From NCBI RefSeq assembly GCF_049310885.1, contig NZ_JBMDYO010000007.1, forward strand, positions 34,368 to 98,367: a stretch of DNA of 64,000 bases, read 5' to 3'. The translations under genes and the position numbers were made by a program. This document shows positions 44,295 to 53,459 of the stretch, piece by piece. Each line of letters starts with the position of its first letter. The stretch's first letter is position 1. Under the pieces are notes generated by a model. It did not search any database, had not been told where the DNA came from, and saw only the letters and a program-made list of their open reading frames with translations. The DNA is from CAYZJV01 sp049310885. Its GTDB lineage: Bacteria; Spirochaetota; Spirochaetia; Sphaerochaetales; Sphaerochaetaceae.

Positions 44295-45496
44295 TGAAAC
44301 CAAAACTATTGAAGAATGATCACGATTATGAGATGGCCCTAAAATATATAGAGTCGCTGATGGAACAACCTGAATCGAAAGACACCAACGAAGAAATTGA
44401 ATTATTTACCTCATTGATATCATTCTATGAAGAAGAATCTTTTCCTGTTGACCTCCCTGACCCCATTGATGCAGTTTTATTCGTTATGGATCAACAAGGA
44501 CTGGGAAGAAGAGACCTCATCCCTATTATTGGTAGCCAGAGCAAGGTATCTGAAATTCTGAATAGGAAACGGCCACTTAGTCTTTCTATGATCAGAAAAC
44601 TTCATGAAGAACTGAACATACCAGCTGAAATTCTTCTTCAGGATACACAGCAGAACCAAGTTCCAGAGAAACAATTCACCTATGAAAATTATCCCGTTCC
44701 TGAAATGTTTAAGTTAGGATATTTTTCCAGTTTTAATAAAATTTCTCAAGTTAGAGAGTACTTTGAAGAAGCTATGTCTAACTTATTCCGTCAATTTGGT
44801 GGTAGAATTCCCCAGACAATTTATTGTAAGCAATCATTAGAAAAGGCAAAACCAAATCTTAATGCATTGCTTGCTTGGCAGGCGCATATCCTTCAAAAAG
44901 CATCTTCAGACGAGGTAGATGATTTCTCTTTAGATTCTCTCGATAATTCATTCTTCGAGGAATTGCTCTCATTCAGTATGTACTCCAAAGGTCCGCTATT
45001 AGTAAAAGACTACCTTAAAACATATGGAATCCGTTTTGTTATAGAACAACATCTCTCTAAGACTTATGTAGATGGTGCAGCTTTCAAATCTCATGATGAC
45101 AAACCTATGATTGTTCTTTCTTTGAGACATGATCGAGTTGATAACTTTTGGTTTACCCTTTTACATGAGTTAGGGCATGTCGTTAAACATCTTTATAACG
45201 AATCGGATAATAAAGCATTTTTTGATGACACTTCTCCTAGTCCAAATGAATGTGATTCCCAACTAGAACAAGAGGCAAATCATTTCGCTATGGAATATTT
45301 AATCCCACCAACAAAGATAACAGTTAGTGAATTAAGTGATGCATCCTTTTGGTCTCCCTCTAAAATATTAACAACATCAAAAGAGCTAAAACGTTCTCCC
45401 GCTATTCTTGCTGGCCGTATACGATATGAAACCGGTAACTATTCTCTATTCTCCGAGATGTTGGAGACAAGAGGTTTAAAATGCTTGTTTCAGTAA
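44294..45496 (+). CDS. higA: HigA-like antitoxin fused to an ImmA/IrrE metallopeptidase
   Basis: 400 residues. Residues 1-115 are HigA-like, with an HTH (LIPIIGSQSKVSEILNRKR, about 75-93). Residues 130-240 are a helical linker. The C-terminal part is an ImmA/IrrE zinc protease domain with LLHELGHVVKH (His291, Glu292, His295) and the third ligand region EANHFAMEYLIP. Normal HigA is about 100-130 residues, so the protease is an addition. It may let the antitoxin be destroyed or activated in response to a signal, or cut a partner protein. Coupled to higB by TAATG. Confidence 0.88.
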   Translation: MKPKLLKNDHDYEMALKYIESLMEQPESKDTNEEIELFTSLISFYEEESFPVDLPDPIDAVLFVMDQQGLGRRDLIPIIGSQSKVSEILNRKRPLSLSMIRKLHEELNIPAEILLQDTQQNQVPEKQFTYENYPVPEMFKLGYFSSFNKISQVREYFEEAMSNLFRQFGGRIPQTIYCKQSLEKAKPNLNALLAWQAHILQKASSDEVDDFSLDSLDNSFFEELLSFSMYSKGPLLVKDYLKTYGIRFVIEQHLSKTYVDGAAFKSHDDKPMIVLSLRHDRVDNFWFTLLHELGHVVKHLYNESDNKAFFDDTSPSPNECDSQLEQEANHFAMEYLIPPTKITVSELSDASFWSPSKILTTSKELKRSPAILAGRIRYETGNYSLFSEMLETRGLKCLFQ

Positions 45497-46381
45497 ATTG
45501 TTTTCTTAGAATATAATTGGCAGTTCTTTTACAAATATGATCTATTGCTAAAATAACCGTCATGCTTCATTAACCAAGGATTGACTGGTAGATGTAGCTG
45601 AGGTGCTGCGTTTGAGCGAGAATGAGAAAGCAAATATGTATGACAAAATCATCAAAAAAACCTGCTCGCACCGGATTTAAATTCGTATGCGCCCAAAAGG
45701 CACCTGAACGCTACACTCAAAACTACCAAAGTTCTTGGAAACGAATGTAGAAGATTGGTTATTTTTCATCGAAAAGTAGAATCTCAGTTCGATAATCTGT
45801 GAAATACTAAAAGGTTAGAATTATCTGATAGTTTAATCATAATACAATTCGGTCTACCATCTGAAGCGCTATGCCTACGCTCTTTTTTCCTTACGTATTC
45901 AATTATAAGCATCGCTTTTATCTCATATGGTTTATATAAAACGCTATTACCCAGCTTTACTTCCACATGAAAAGGCCCATTAGTATGGGCAAAATATCGT
46001 TCTTAATCCGTATTGCACTCATTGAATTGAATACGTATCCTTGACATCCGGAGGCAACCTAGTTAGCATTCATTCACGAGAACAACTTGTGTGTTTTCCC
46101 AAACGTTGAAGCAACGACTGTTCCAAGATGCAGCCGTTGTTGAGTTTTATAAGGGTTCGACATTTACCACAACTTGGATAGATTGTGAATCGAAAGAAAA
46201 TGTCTTTTTTAAAAGAGCCTGTTTTTTGGCTCATTAAGGTCTATCCCTATTCTCATTAACCCCAGAAATACTCACTGGACCGTTTTTCATCTTTACATAC
46301 AACTAATGTAATCAAAATACATTCTCTCAGTCAGTCCCTCTCCCACAACTCCTATGGATTTCTTAAGTTGTTTCGTTTTTC
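45497..46381. other. 885-bp region without a confident gene
   Basis: AT-rich and mostly non-coding. A 60-codon minus-strand frame at 45966-45784 (starts (V)EVKLGNSVLYKPYEI, GTG start) could be a small protein, but has no clear ribosome site. A short hairpin GCCCAT/ATGGGC is at 45975-45990 and another, GAGCC/GGCTC, near 46230. The 15-mer TCATCGAAAAGTAGA at 45766-45780 recurs at 48150-48164. Degraded mobile DNA is possible. Confidence 0.5.
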
Positions 46382-47680
46382 TCATTGTTTGTCCTTTCCC
46401 AAGAGAGGACTTCCTAAAACTGGTTTCGCGCCAAGCTTTCCGGCTTGGTAGAAATTAGCCAGATTATTGTTTTTGTGGAGTTTGAAATCTTGTGCGCTGT
46501 AATACTCACTTGTGCCACTATCCTGTTTCTCACAAAACCAAACCATGTCATTGCGCATATAATCCTGTTCCATGAGGTATTGTGCATGGGTGGTGACGAT
46601 GAGTTGGGAGTTGTTGGCATTCAGCAAGAACATTTGCAAGAAAAAGGAGACGAGATCTGGATGCAAGGAAGATTCCAATTCATCAATCGCGGCCACATGA
46701 GAAGACCCAATCAGCTGCTGTAGCACACCTCCTAACCCGAAGTAACGCATGGTTCCTGCAGATTCATCCTCTGAAGAAATCTGATAGGTTCCTTGGGTTG
46801 TAGCGTGTAAAAATAGTAATTCCTTTACTTCCAATTGGTTGTCATTTTTCAATTTTTCCAAGAGACTTTTCGGGGCGCCCTGCTCTGCAAACTTATCCAG
46901 TAGGGTTTCATCGATAGGAATGATCCCGTTCCGTATCTCAAGGTCAGCTATCTGAAAGTCGGCTTTTGCCAAGAATGTCACAAAAAACTGTTTCTGTTTG
47001 GCATCTGCTTCCAATCGATTTCTACTCCATTCCCTCAAGCGATGATTTGGGGTGATTAGGGGCATCAGGTTTTTCCTGAAATATGAAATGACGGTATCCA
47101 GTACCGGAGAATGGATATTACTCTTCTGATAGGCAAATAACGTGGTGGAGTTCTCAAGGGTATTTCCATTCAGAATCGTCCTTTCCTTTGCAGATAGAGT
47201 GCATTTGGAGCCAAAATTGAGTTTAGAAACAGATTTCTCTGTGTCATAATTGCGTGAAAAGAGTGTGGCTATCCTTTTCTCTGGAGTAAAACGGAGAACT
47301 TCCCATAGTATTCGCTGTGAATCCAAGCAAACTAAGTATTCATATTGAATACCTTCGATGTAGAAAATCAATGAGAATGTTCCCGGTTGCGCTTGGGCTA
47401 TAGGATCCAATAAGAATGGAGTGAATCCGGTTTCCTCATCCTTGGTCTCCGGACCGGATAATACCAAGTTCCGTACAAAGTCCAGTGCGTGTAACATATT
47501 TGATTTCCCCGATGCGTTGTACCCATACAAAACACAGACCTTGAGGAGACTCACAGAGCTATTGATTCGGGTGAGAAGATACTCATCCGACCCATTATGT
47601 ATTTTACTATTTGGAAGAAAACTTAGCGTCTGTTTTGTCTTGATAGAACGATAATTTTCTACAGAAAATTCTTTTATCAT
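46382..47680 (-). CDS. AAA ATPase of the COG1106 / abortive-infection type
   Basis: 432 residues with an N-terminal SMC/RecF-like ATPase start (IKEFSVENYRSIK), Walker A GYNASGKSN (53-61), a long helical middle, and Walker B with AAIDELESSLHPDL, then TTHAQYLM near the C-terminus. This is the AAA_15/COG1106 group, whose members are often the ATPase half of anti-phage systems with a RloB or HNH partner. No such partner gene lies on either side here, so the ATPase appears to be an orphan. It sits in the accessory island near higBA. Confidence 0.85.
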   Translation of the reverse strand: MIKEFSVENYRSIKTKQTLSFLPNSKIHNGSDEYLLTRINSSVSLLKVCVLYGYNASGKSNMLHALDFVRNLVLSGPETKDEETGFTPFLLDPIAQAQPGTFSLIFYIEGIQYEYLVCLDSQRILWEVLRFTPEKRIATLFSRNYDTEKSVSKLNFGSKCTLSAKERTILNGNTLENSTTLFAYQKSNIHSPVLDTVISYFRKNLMPLITPNHRLREWSRNRLEADAKQKQFFVTFLAKADFQIADLEIRNGIIPIDETLLDKFAEQGAPKSLLEKLKNDNQLEVKELLFLHATTQGTYQISSEDESAGTMRYFGLGGVLQQLIGSSHVAAIDELESSLHPDLVSFFLQMFLLNANNSQLIVTTHAQYLMEQDYMRNDMVWFCEKQDSGTSEYYSAQDFKLHKNNNLANFYQAGKLGAKPVLGSPLLGKDKQ

Positions 47681-47793
47681 ATTTTTATTTCCTTTTCACG
47701 TATTATTTCTACGTTTAGTTAAATTATATTTCATATTTTTAATATTCTCAAGGAAAATCTTTATAAGAATATTTTTGCGCGCGGTAAAATGAA

Positions 47794-47991
47794 ATGCACG
47801 CCAAAAGGGCATTTAACCGAATGGAAAATCTTCTTATAGGAGATCTTCTGAATCATCAGATAGAACGAAAACCTACGGAACAATTGAAGATTTTGGCGAC
47901 GGATCTAAGAGTGCAGGAAAAATCAGCTCTTGTAGAGTGCGACCTATCAGAACATTCTAGTCACTCACAAAAGCAAAAACCGTCATATTAG
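47794..47991 (+). CDS. possible small protein ahead of a strong hairpin
   Basis: A 65-codon frame with no recognised domain and a charged C-terminal half. It has no clear ribosome site. It is listed because its stop codon abuts a strong terminator-like hairpin at 47991-48026, which suggests that a transcript ends here. It could equally be a remnant or an untranslated RNA. Confidence 0.3.
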   Translation: MHAKRAFNRMENLLIGDLLNHQIERKPTEQLKILATDLRVQEKSALVECDLSEHSSHSQKQKPSY

Positions 47992-48026
47992 GAAACCACT
48001 GTAACGGATCGCGTTCGGTGGTTTCC
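47991..48026 (+). terminator. terminator-like hairpin
   Basis: Perfect 9-bp arms GGAAACCAC (47991-47999) and GTGGTTTCC (48018-48026) with an inner AACG/CGTT pair; followed by TTCTCTGT. It is the best terminator in this part of the island. Confidence 0.55.
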
Positions 48027-48380
48027 TTCTCTGTATCTGTTTTACCTAGTAATAAATACTCAGAACATTATCACATTCCCGCCAGTACAATCCTTAGGTA
48101 AGTTCTGCTAAATCTCAGGCCATAGCCTGTACATTATTAACACCATTACTCATCGAAAAGTAGAGCAATAATGGAGAAGTAATTAAATCAGCCACAGTCG
48201 ATCTGGAAATCCTAAAGGGTGATGCAAACAAACTGGGGGAAGTACTCAAAGGTATATTCGCCGATGGATCGTACAGAGCAGTGAATGCAAGACGCTACTT
48301 GTGAAATGTACTCTTTTACCTTCCCAGCTTTGAAACCGAATAGATTCTCCCGGGTGTTTTATTAAACTCCCACATGATCA
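48027..48380. other. about 350 bp non-coding, possible transposase trace
   Basis: No open gene. A short plus-strand reading around 48218-48303 (KGIFADGSYRAVNARRY) recalls the IFADGxYRG motif of IS5-type transposases but is too short to call. The 15-mer at 48150-48164 repeats one at 45766-45780. Confidence 0.35.
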
Positions 48381-49448
48381 CTACCGCGGGAGATTATATG
48401 TGGTCGGAGATCGCAAGTAGGCGGTGTTTCTGCCGTTACCTTGGCTGAGGATGTATCCCTCTTCCTTGAGGCGCTTAAGCGCAGCCTCTACTGAGGAACT
48501 TCCGATACTTGGGCAGAGCTCAAGGATCTGTGCTTTGGTGAACACTCCCAAGGTGCTGTCCACAGCTTTGCGCACGATCTCATATGGGGTACTTTTATAA
48601 TCCATCGAACCAAGCCTTTCCTCGAGGTCACGATAACAGTTCAAAACGATGCCGAGAAAATATTTGATGAAGGAAGTGTAGTCGTTCTTACCCTCATGCC
48701 ATCCGCTGGAGACTTTCTCCAATACGTCGTAGTACGTATCTTTAGTTTTCTCAATCTTCTGTTCGATACTGATGTATTTGCCCACCATGAAGCCACTTTG
48801 GTACAGCAACAGCGTGGTAAGCAGTCGACTCAACCTCCCGTTGCCATCATTGAATGGATGAATACACAAAAAGTCGCAGATAAATAGGGGAATCAAGATC
48901 AGCGAATCCAACACTTGCTTGGCAAGAGCCTCCCGATAGCTAGTGCAGACCGCATCTACGGCTTCCGGTGTCTCAAATGGTTCAATCGGAGTGAATCGGG
49001 TGAAGGAACTACCGTCCGCATGGGTCTCGTTGATGTAATTCTGGGTGTTTTTAAACTTCTTCCCGAACGTCCTGTCGGTATACGAAAGCAGGTCCCGGTG
49101 CAACTGTAGGATGACATCACCTGTGAGTGGAATATATTCATAGCTTTCGCAGATTGTGTTTAGCACGTCACGATAACCCACAATCTCCTGTTCATCCCGA
49201 TTCCGGGGTGTAGTCCGATTCTCCACCAGTTGTTTCATTCGAGCATTAGATGTCCCAATACCCTCGATCCTGTTCGAACTGTCAGTGCTCTGGATCTTTG
49301 CCACTTCGACCAGCCGTTCCAGCTCAATCGGCTTCTGCCTAAGGTATAACTCTTGCCTACCCTTATACTCACGTATCTGTGCGACGAACGAGAGTATCTC
49401 GGCATCCCATGAGCTTTCTCTCAATTTGCTGTAATCGAATTCGCGCAT
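48381..49448 (-). CDS. Fic family protein with winged-helix C-terminus, class II
   Basis: 355 residues. The inhibitory motif SNRIEG is at 58-63 (SxxxEG, N-terminal, class II Fic). The Fic core has the canonical loop HPFNDGNGRLSR at 197-208. The C-terminal 90 residues form a winged helix (VFTKAQILELCPSIGSSSVEAALKRL). Such proteins are self-inhibited AMP transferases that can modify their own operon or a partner. The catalytic motif is complete, unlike the Fic protein at 32 kb. Confidence 0.9.
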   Translation of the reverse strand: MREFDYSKLRESSWDAEILSFVAQIREYKGRQELYLRQKPIELERLVEVAKIQSTDSSNRIEGIGTSNARMKQLVENRTTPRNRDEQEIVGYRDVLNTICESYEYIPLTGDVILQLHRDLLSYTDRTFGKKFKNTQNYINETHADGSSFTRFTPIEPFETPEAVDAVCTSYREALAKQVLDSLILIPLFICDFLCIHPFNDGNGRLSRLLTTLLLYQSGFMVGKYISIEQKIEKTKDTYYDVLEKVSSGWHEGKNDYTSFIKYFLGIVLNCYRDLEERLGSMDYKSTPYEIVRKAVDSTLGVFTKAQILELCPSIGSSSVEAALKRLKEEGYILSQGNGRNTAYLRSPTTYNLPR

Positions 49449-49522
49449 CTTTATCCCACCTGCTTTGTTTTTCTCCCACAGAATACTCTATTTTAGGAGA
49501 TAATTAATCCCCGGGGGAAAAA

Positions 49523-49564
49523 CCAGATGACAACCGTCTGCATTCCAATGGTTACATTATCTGG
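49523..49564. repeat. inverted repeat between fic and ansA
   Basis: CCAGAT (49523-49528) and ATCTGG (49559-49564) with inner AACC/GGTT pairing. It lies downstream of ansA and upstream of fic on the minus strand, so it may be the ansA terminator, though no U-run follows. Confidence 0.35.
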
Positions 49565-49581
49565 TAATTACGCTGTACACA

Positions 49582-50613
49582 TCATCGCACAATATGGTGC
49601 TCATCGGTGATTTCTCCGGCGATATTCATCTCGAATAACGTACGAACCTTTTGGCGGTCATCATCATAACGACTCAGGAGATAGGTGAGTTTCATCACAG
49701 CGGCTTCCAGAGTCATATCCTTGCATCCCAGCACCCGCAACTGTTTTACGATACGGGCACTCTCATAGATATCGAGCGATACACGACCATGGGTACATTG
49801 AGTAGCTATTACGACTATCTTTCCTTGTTCAATCGCTAAGGTGATGAAACCAACCAACCCCGAATCCTTCCCTGTAGGCATATTTCCCGCCCCGTAAGCT
49901 ACGATGATGAATGCTTCAATACGCTCATTGTGTAGCAGAAAATCCAAGTCGGTATTCTGCAGACCGGGAAACAGATGAATCACGAACACCGTCTCCCTCA
50001 GTTTGCTGAACGGTTGGAACTCTTGTGCTTCTAATGTGGGATTGCCCACCGGGTAGAGGTTGAAGTTGATATTCACCCCGGCTTCACCAAGAGTGGGAAA
50101 GTTTGGACTATCGAATGCCTCAAACTTCCAAGTCGAGACCTTGGTGGTCCGATTACCACGCAATAACTTGTTTCCAAAGAATAATGCGATCTCATTGAAG
50201 GAACTGGCAGCAATCTCGACTGAATTGATCAGATTGCTTTTCGCATCCGTTCGTATCTGCATGAAAGGACGTTGGGAACCTGTGAATACCACCGGTTTGC
50301 CAAGACCCGCCAACATGAAAGAGAGTGCAGAAGCCGAGTAGGCCATCGTATCGGTACCGTGGATTACCACAAATCCATCGAATGCATCACGATTGTCAGC
50401 AATGGTAGAAGCAAGCAGATTGATATGTCCCAACGTCAACTCGGCACTATCTTGGATATAGGGGACCACCACATCGATTTGTGCAAGCAGTTCTAATTCG
50501 GGTACGACCGATAGAAGATCGTCTTTGGAGATACGTTCATTGGGTTTCCATACCCCCTCCTTCTCCAACATTCCGAAGGTCCCGCCAGTATGCAGTATGA
50601 GTATACGTTTCAG
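49582..50613 (-). CDS. ansA: L-asparaginase, type I; apparent CTG start
   Basis: About 343 residues. The first catalytic Thr is in LHTGGTFGM and the second motif in VIHGTDTMAYSA; both are conserved in asparaginases. The first ATG in frame (50571) lies after the catalytic Thr, so it cannot be the start. Upstream of the TGGT motif the frame has no ATG, GTG or TTG before an in-frame TAA; the only plausible start is CTG at 50613, giving LKRILILHTGG, seven bases after GGGGAGGG (50621-50628). No signal peptide, so it should be cytosolic. It hydrolyses asparagine to aspartate and ammonia. Confidence 0.88.
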   Translation of the reverse strand: MKRILILHTGGTFGMLEKEGVWKPNERISKDDLLSVVPELELLAQIDVVVPYIQDSAELTLGHINLLASTIADNRDAFDGFVVIHGTDTMAYSASALSFMLAGLGKPVVFTGSQRPFMQIRTDAKSNLINSVEIAASSFNEIALFFGNKLLRGNRTTKVSTWKFEAFDSPNFPTLGEAGVNINFNLYPVGNPTLEAQEFQPFSKLRETVFVIHLFPGLQNTDLDFLLHNERIEAFIIVAYGAGNMPTGKDSGLVGFITLAIEQGKIVVIATQCTHGRVSLDIYESARIVKQLRVLGCKDMTLEAAVMKLTYLLSRYDDDRQKVRTLFEMNIAGEITDEHHIVR

Positions 50614-50812
50614 AGTACTTCCCTCCCCTATGCTTAGCTCTTATTACTATATCACATTCTACTTCAACCACATCACCAACTTGATCAAAGTCCCTCCAAC
50701 AAATGCACTGCAGATATCAGAGCAATCTGTTGATTCGGCTCTCATAGTACGTATATAATGCATTGGATTGAACACAAATGGCTTCAGAACATACATATAG
50801 AGGAGATTGTTG

Positions 50813-52288
50813 ATGACATTGCAGAACGAAAACCACATCAAAAAGGATTATTCCAATGGTTTGGTCATCTTTCTCGAAAAGAAATCCCTTACCGATGAAC
50901 TATTTTCTTCCAACATGCCAGCGAACCATCGGGGGGTTGTCGATGACGTAGTTTCTGCATTGCACGAATTGCAACATCACCACCATCTGGTGATTGCAGG
51001 AGAAGGAGAGATTTCGGATCATCCAACTGAATCTCATCTAAGTTCCCTCCTATTAGAATCTGAAGTCAAATTCTCTGAAACCGCAGATTACCTGACTGGA
51101 AAAGATACATTCTCCCAAAGTGAAGACTCAACACGTACCCATATTGAGGAATTCTCACGAAACTATGGTATCCCTGTCGAACGCAGACTTCTCGTTCAAG
51201 CTGGTACAAAATTATCGATCTTTTGTGACCTGAAGAATCTTGGAACAGAAACAGTTCTTCCAGAAGTGCTCACTATCTGCTTTCACACCTATAGTGATAT
51301 GGCATCTTGGATACTGTCTCATCCTTCTCCCTACAAAAACCTCCTTCAAGGCCTCCAAGAAGGAGCGGGAATTTTGAGAGAAGGCGGCCTCGTCGTCCTA
51401 CCGACGGAGACCGTCTATGGACTCGGTGCGGATGCGACAAATCCGGTAGCTGTTCAAAAGATCTTTGCAGCCAAAAAACGTCCATTCTACGACCCGTTGA
51501 TCGTACATGTGTCCGATACGAAGCAGATGCTACCGTTAGTGACCGAATTTCCTGAGAAAGCAAAAGCGTTAACAGCACATTTTTGGCCTGGACCGTTGAC
51601 TGTCGTGCTTCCCAAATCCTCATTGGTACCTTCGATAGTGACTGCCGATAGTCCTTCGGTAGCAATAAGAATGCCCAGTAATCCATTGGCCCGCGAACTG
51701 ATTCGCCTCGCAGGTAAACCGATTGCCGCCCCAAGTGCAAACCTTTTCGGTTGTACAAGCCCGACAACCGCACAACATGTGGAGCAACAGTTGGGGGGAA
51801 CATACGATGCGATTATCGACGGAGGGGCATGCATCGTGGGTATCGAATCTACCGTGATATCATTTCTTGGAAAGACACCTAGGATTCTTAGACCCGGGGG
51901 CATAGACCAGAAGGCTATAGAGGCATGTATCGGCAAAGTATTGTCGGATCAACACGACAGCGTTGAGGAATCAACGACCAGTCCCGGTATGCTCCCCAGC
52001 CACTACGCTACAGCCACCCCACTCCAAATAGTCGAAAATCCGAGCGATTATGCATCAAGAAGTGATGTGGGTGTACTTCTCTTTGGAAAAAGTACTGAAG
52101 ACTTTCATGGACCGGTAGAATATCTGAGTCTCTCTTCAGATCCGAAAGAGGCCGCTAAACGATTGTATCAGGCAATGAGAAAGCTCGATCGCCTATCACT
52201 CTCACTGATCGTGGTTAAGCTACTACCGGAAACCGGAATTGGAATCGCAGTCAATAATAGACTTCGAAAAGCTGCAAATAACCATTAA
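50813..52288 (+). CDS. tsaC: threonylcarbamoyl-AMP synthase (Sua5) with degenerate HAD-like N-terminus
   Basis: 491 residues. The YrdC/Sua5 core begins near residue 180 (GLVVLPTETVYGLGADA), with KKRPFYDPLIVH and SVAIRMPSN, and the Sua5 C-terminal domain follows (SPGMLPSHYA...). It makes threonylcarbamoyl-AMP for t6A in tRNA. The first 170 residues are extra. They follow the order of a HAD phosphatase (GLVIFLEKKSLTDELF where FLDRDGT is expected, then VVSALHELQ, YGIPVERRLLV) but the nucleophile DxD is lost, so this part looks inactive and may be structural or regulatory. GAGGAG is seven bases before the ATG. Confidence 0.88.
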   Translation: MTLQNENHIKKDYSNGLVIFLEKKSLTDELFSSNMPANHRGVVDDVVSALHELQHHHHLVIAGEGEISDHPTESHLSSLLLESEVKFSETADYLTGKDTFSQSEDSTRTHIEEFSRNYGIPVERRLLVQAGTKLSIFCDLKNLGTETVLPEVLTICFHTYSDMASWILSHPSPYKNLLQGLQEGAGILREGGLVVLPTETVYGLGADATNPVAVQKIFAAKKRPFYDPLIVHVSDTKQMLPLVTEFPEKAKALTAHFWPGPLTVVLPKSSLVPSIVTADSPSVAIRMPSNPLARELIRLAGKPIAAPSANLFGCTSPTTAQHVEQQLGGTYDAIIDGGACIVGIESTVISFLGKTPRILRPGGIDQKAIEACIGKVLSDQHDSVEESTTSPGMLPSHYATATPLQIVENPSDYASRSDVGVLLFGKSTEDFHGPVEYLSLSSDPKEAAKRLYQAMRKLDRLSLSLIVVKLLPETGIGIAVNNRLRKAANNH

Positions 52289-52702
52289 GCCACATGATAA
52301 GGCCAACTGACTGTTAAGGGTTTCTCCTTGCTAGCCACCTATTGGTCCTTACTGTTTTTCTTCAGAAATAAACTCATAGGAGACGAGCAACTTTGTAGAC
52401 GAAAAAACAAATCGGGTGCCGTATCGAAAACTACGATTTTACAAAGTACCGCACAATCGTGGACCCATAGATAACGAAGTTTGCTCCGAAAGGATCCAAA
52501 GGCCCACGTCAATGATGATTCTGAGATTGAATGAAAATACTTCATTAGTTCCATTTTAATAGCTAAATGAGCAGGTGTCCTGCCGCAAAGAACATCATTC
52601 AATCTCCAGCGGAAGTGATGACCCGAGGATGCCTACGTTGCTTGTATTCGCTCGGGAGAGGGGACCATATACTGGTCCCTCCCCACTCGTTCAATTTATA
52701 GA
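52289..52702. other. 414-bp region between tsaC and adk
   Basis: Convergent intergenic region. A minus-strand frame of 87 codons (52602-52339, containing LCGRTPAHLAIKMELMKYF) has no recognised family and no ribosome site; it may be a worn transposase or ankyrin-like remnant. The only firm structure is the stem-loop at 52654-52684. Confidence 0.4.
52654..52684 (-). terminator. GC-rich stem-loop after adk
   Basis: GGGACCA-TATAC-TGGTCCC with further G-C pairs outside, about 20 bases after the adk stop. The stem is strong but lacks a U-run, so termination efficiency is uncertain. Confidence 0.45.
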
Positions 52703-53407
52703 TCAAGCACAACCGCTGGGCAATCGCATATATCGAGCATCTTTATTGGAAGCCCCATGTACAGCCAGATCCAGGCTACTATAAATTTTTCGCGTCGTAT
52801 CGTTGATATCGTCTTCACTTACTACATCCACCACCGCATACCTGTCTCTTAGATATGATAGCACCGGTTCCGTTTGGGCATAGTACACTTGTAATCTCCT
52901 CAATACAGTTGATTCTGTGTCATCGACCCGTTGTACGAGATCGGTAGTGCAGTTGTTGCATCGACCCACACTGTAAGGTTTATGGTATGCCAGATGGTAG
53001 ACAGAATTACATGATGGACAGATACGCCTACCCGTCACACGATCAATGATTTTCGCATCATCCAGAGTAATATTGACTACTGTATCGATAGCCCGCATTT
53101 CTGCTTTCAAGCTCTTTTCTAAATGCTCAACTTGGGAAATCGTTCTCGGAAATCCGTCAAGAATGAATCCTTGCTTGCAGTCGGCTTGACGAATCCGATC
53201 CATTATTAATCCTATGGTCATCTCATCCGGCACCAGCGATCCGTTATCCATATGGATTTTCACTAGCTTTCCCAGTTCGGTACGGTTAGCAACATTTTCA
53301 CGAAATAAATCCCCGGTCGAGATATGTGGAATTTGCAATGCTTCCGAAAGAAATCTCGCCTGGCTTCCTTTTCCAACACCAGGCGCTCCAAACATGATAA
53401 GTATCAT
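52703..53407 (-). CDS. adk: adenylate kinase
   Basis: 234 residues. The P-loop is GAPGVGKGSQA, with DGFPRTISQ and the long LID type carrying a four-cysteine zinc site (CPSC...CNNC). The C-terminal 15 residues beyond the usual end are extra. It interconverts ATP plus AMP with two ADP. AAGGAG is ten bases before the ATG. It is the last gene of the set unknown - DUF4914 - adk, 52 bases after the DUF4914 gene. Confidence 0.92.
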   Translation of the reverse strand: MILIMFGAPGVGKGSQARFLSEALQIPHISTGDLFRENVANRTELGKLVKIHMDNGSLVPDEMTIGLIMDRIRQADCKQGFILDGFPRTISQVEHLEKSLKAEMRAIDTVVNITLDDAKIIDRVTGRRICPSCNSVYHLAYHKPYSVGRCNNCTTDLVQRVDDTESTVLRRLQVYYAQTEPVLSYLRDRYAVVDVVSEDDINDTTRKIYSSLDLAVHGASNKDARYMRLPSGCA

Positions 53408-53459
53408 TCGATAGAATCTCCTTAATAATTTCTGCGAGTGAATATGATGGAAAACATGC

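Noticed and set aside
40065..49448. Whole 40-49.5 kb island as one prophage
   Set aside because: No structural, lysis or integrase genes are present; housekeeping genes follow before the phage module at 59.8 kb.
52339..52602. Open frame with LCGRTPAHLAIK, ankyrin-like or transposase-like
   Set aside because: Too short, no ribosome site, no second ankyrin repeat, and no transposase motif beyond this line.
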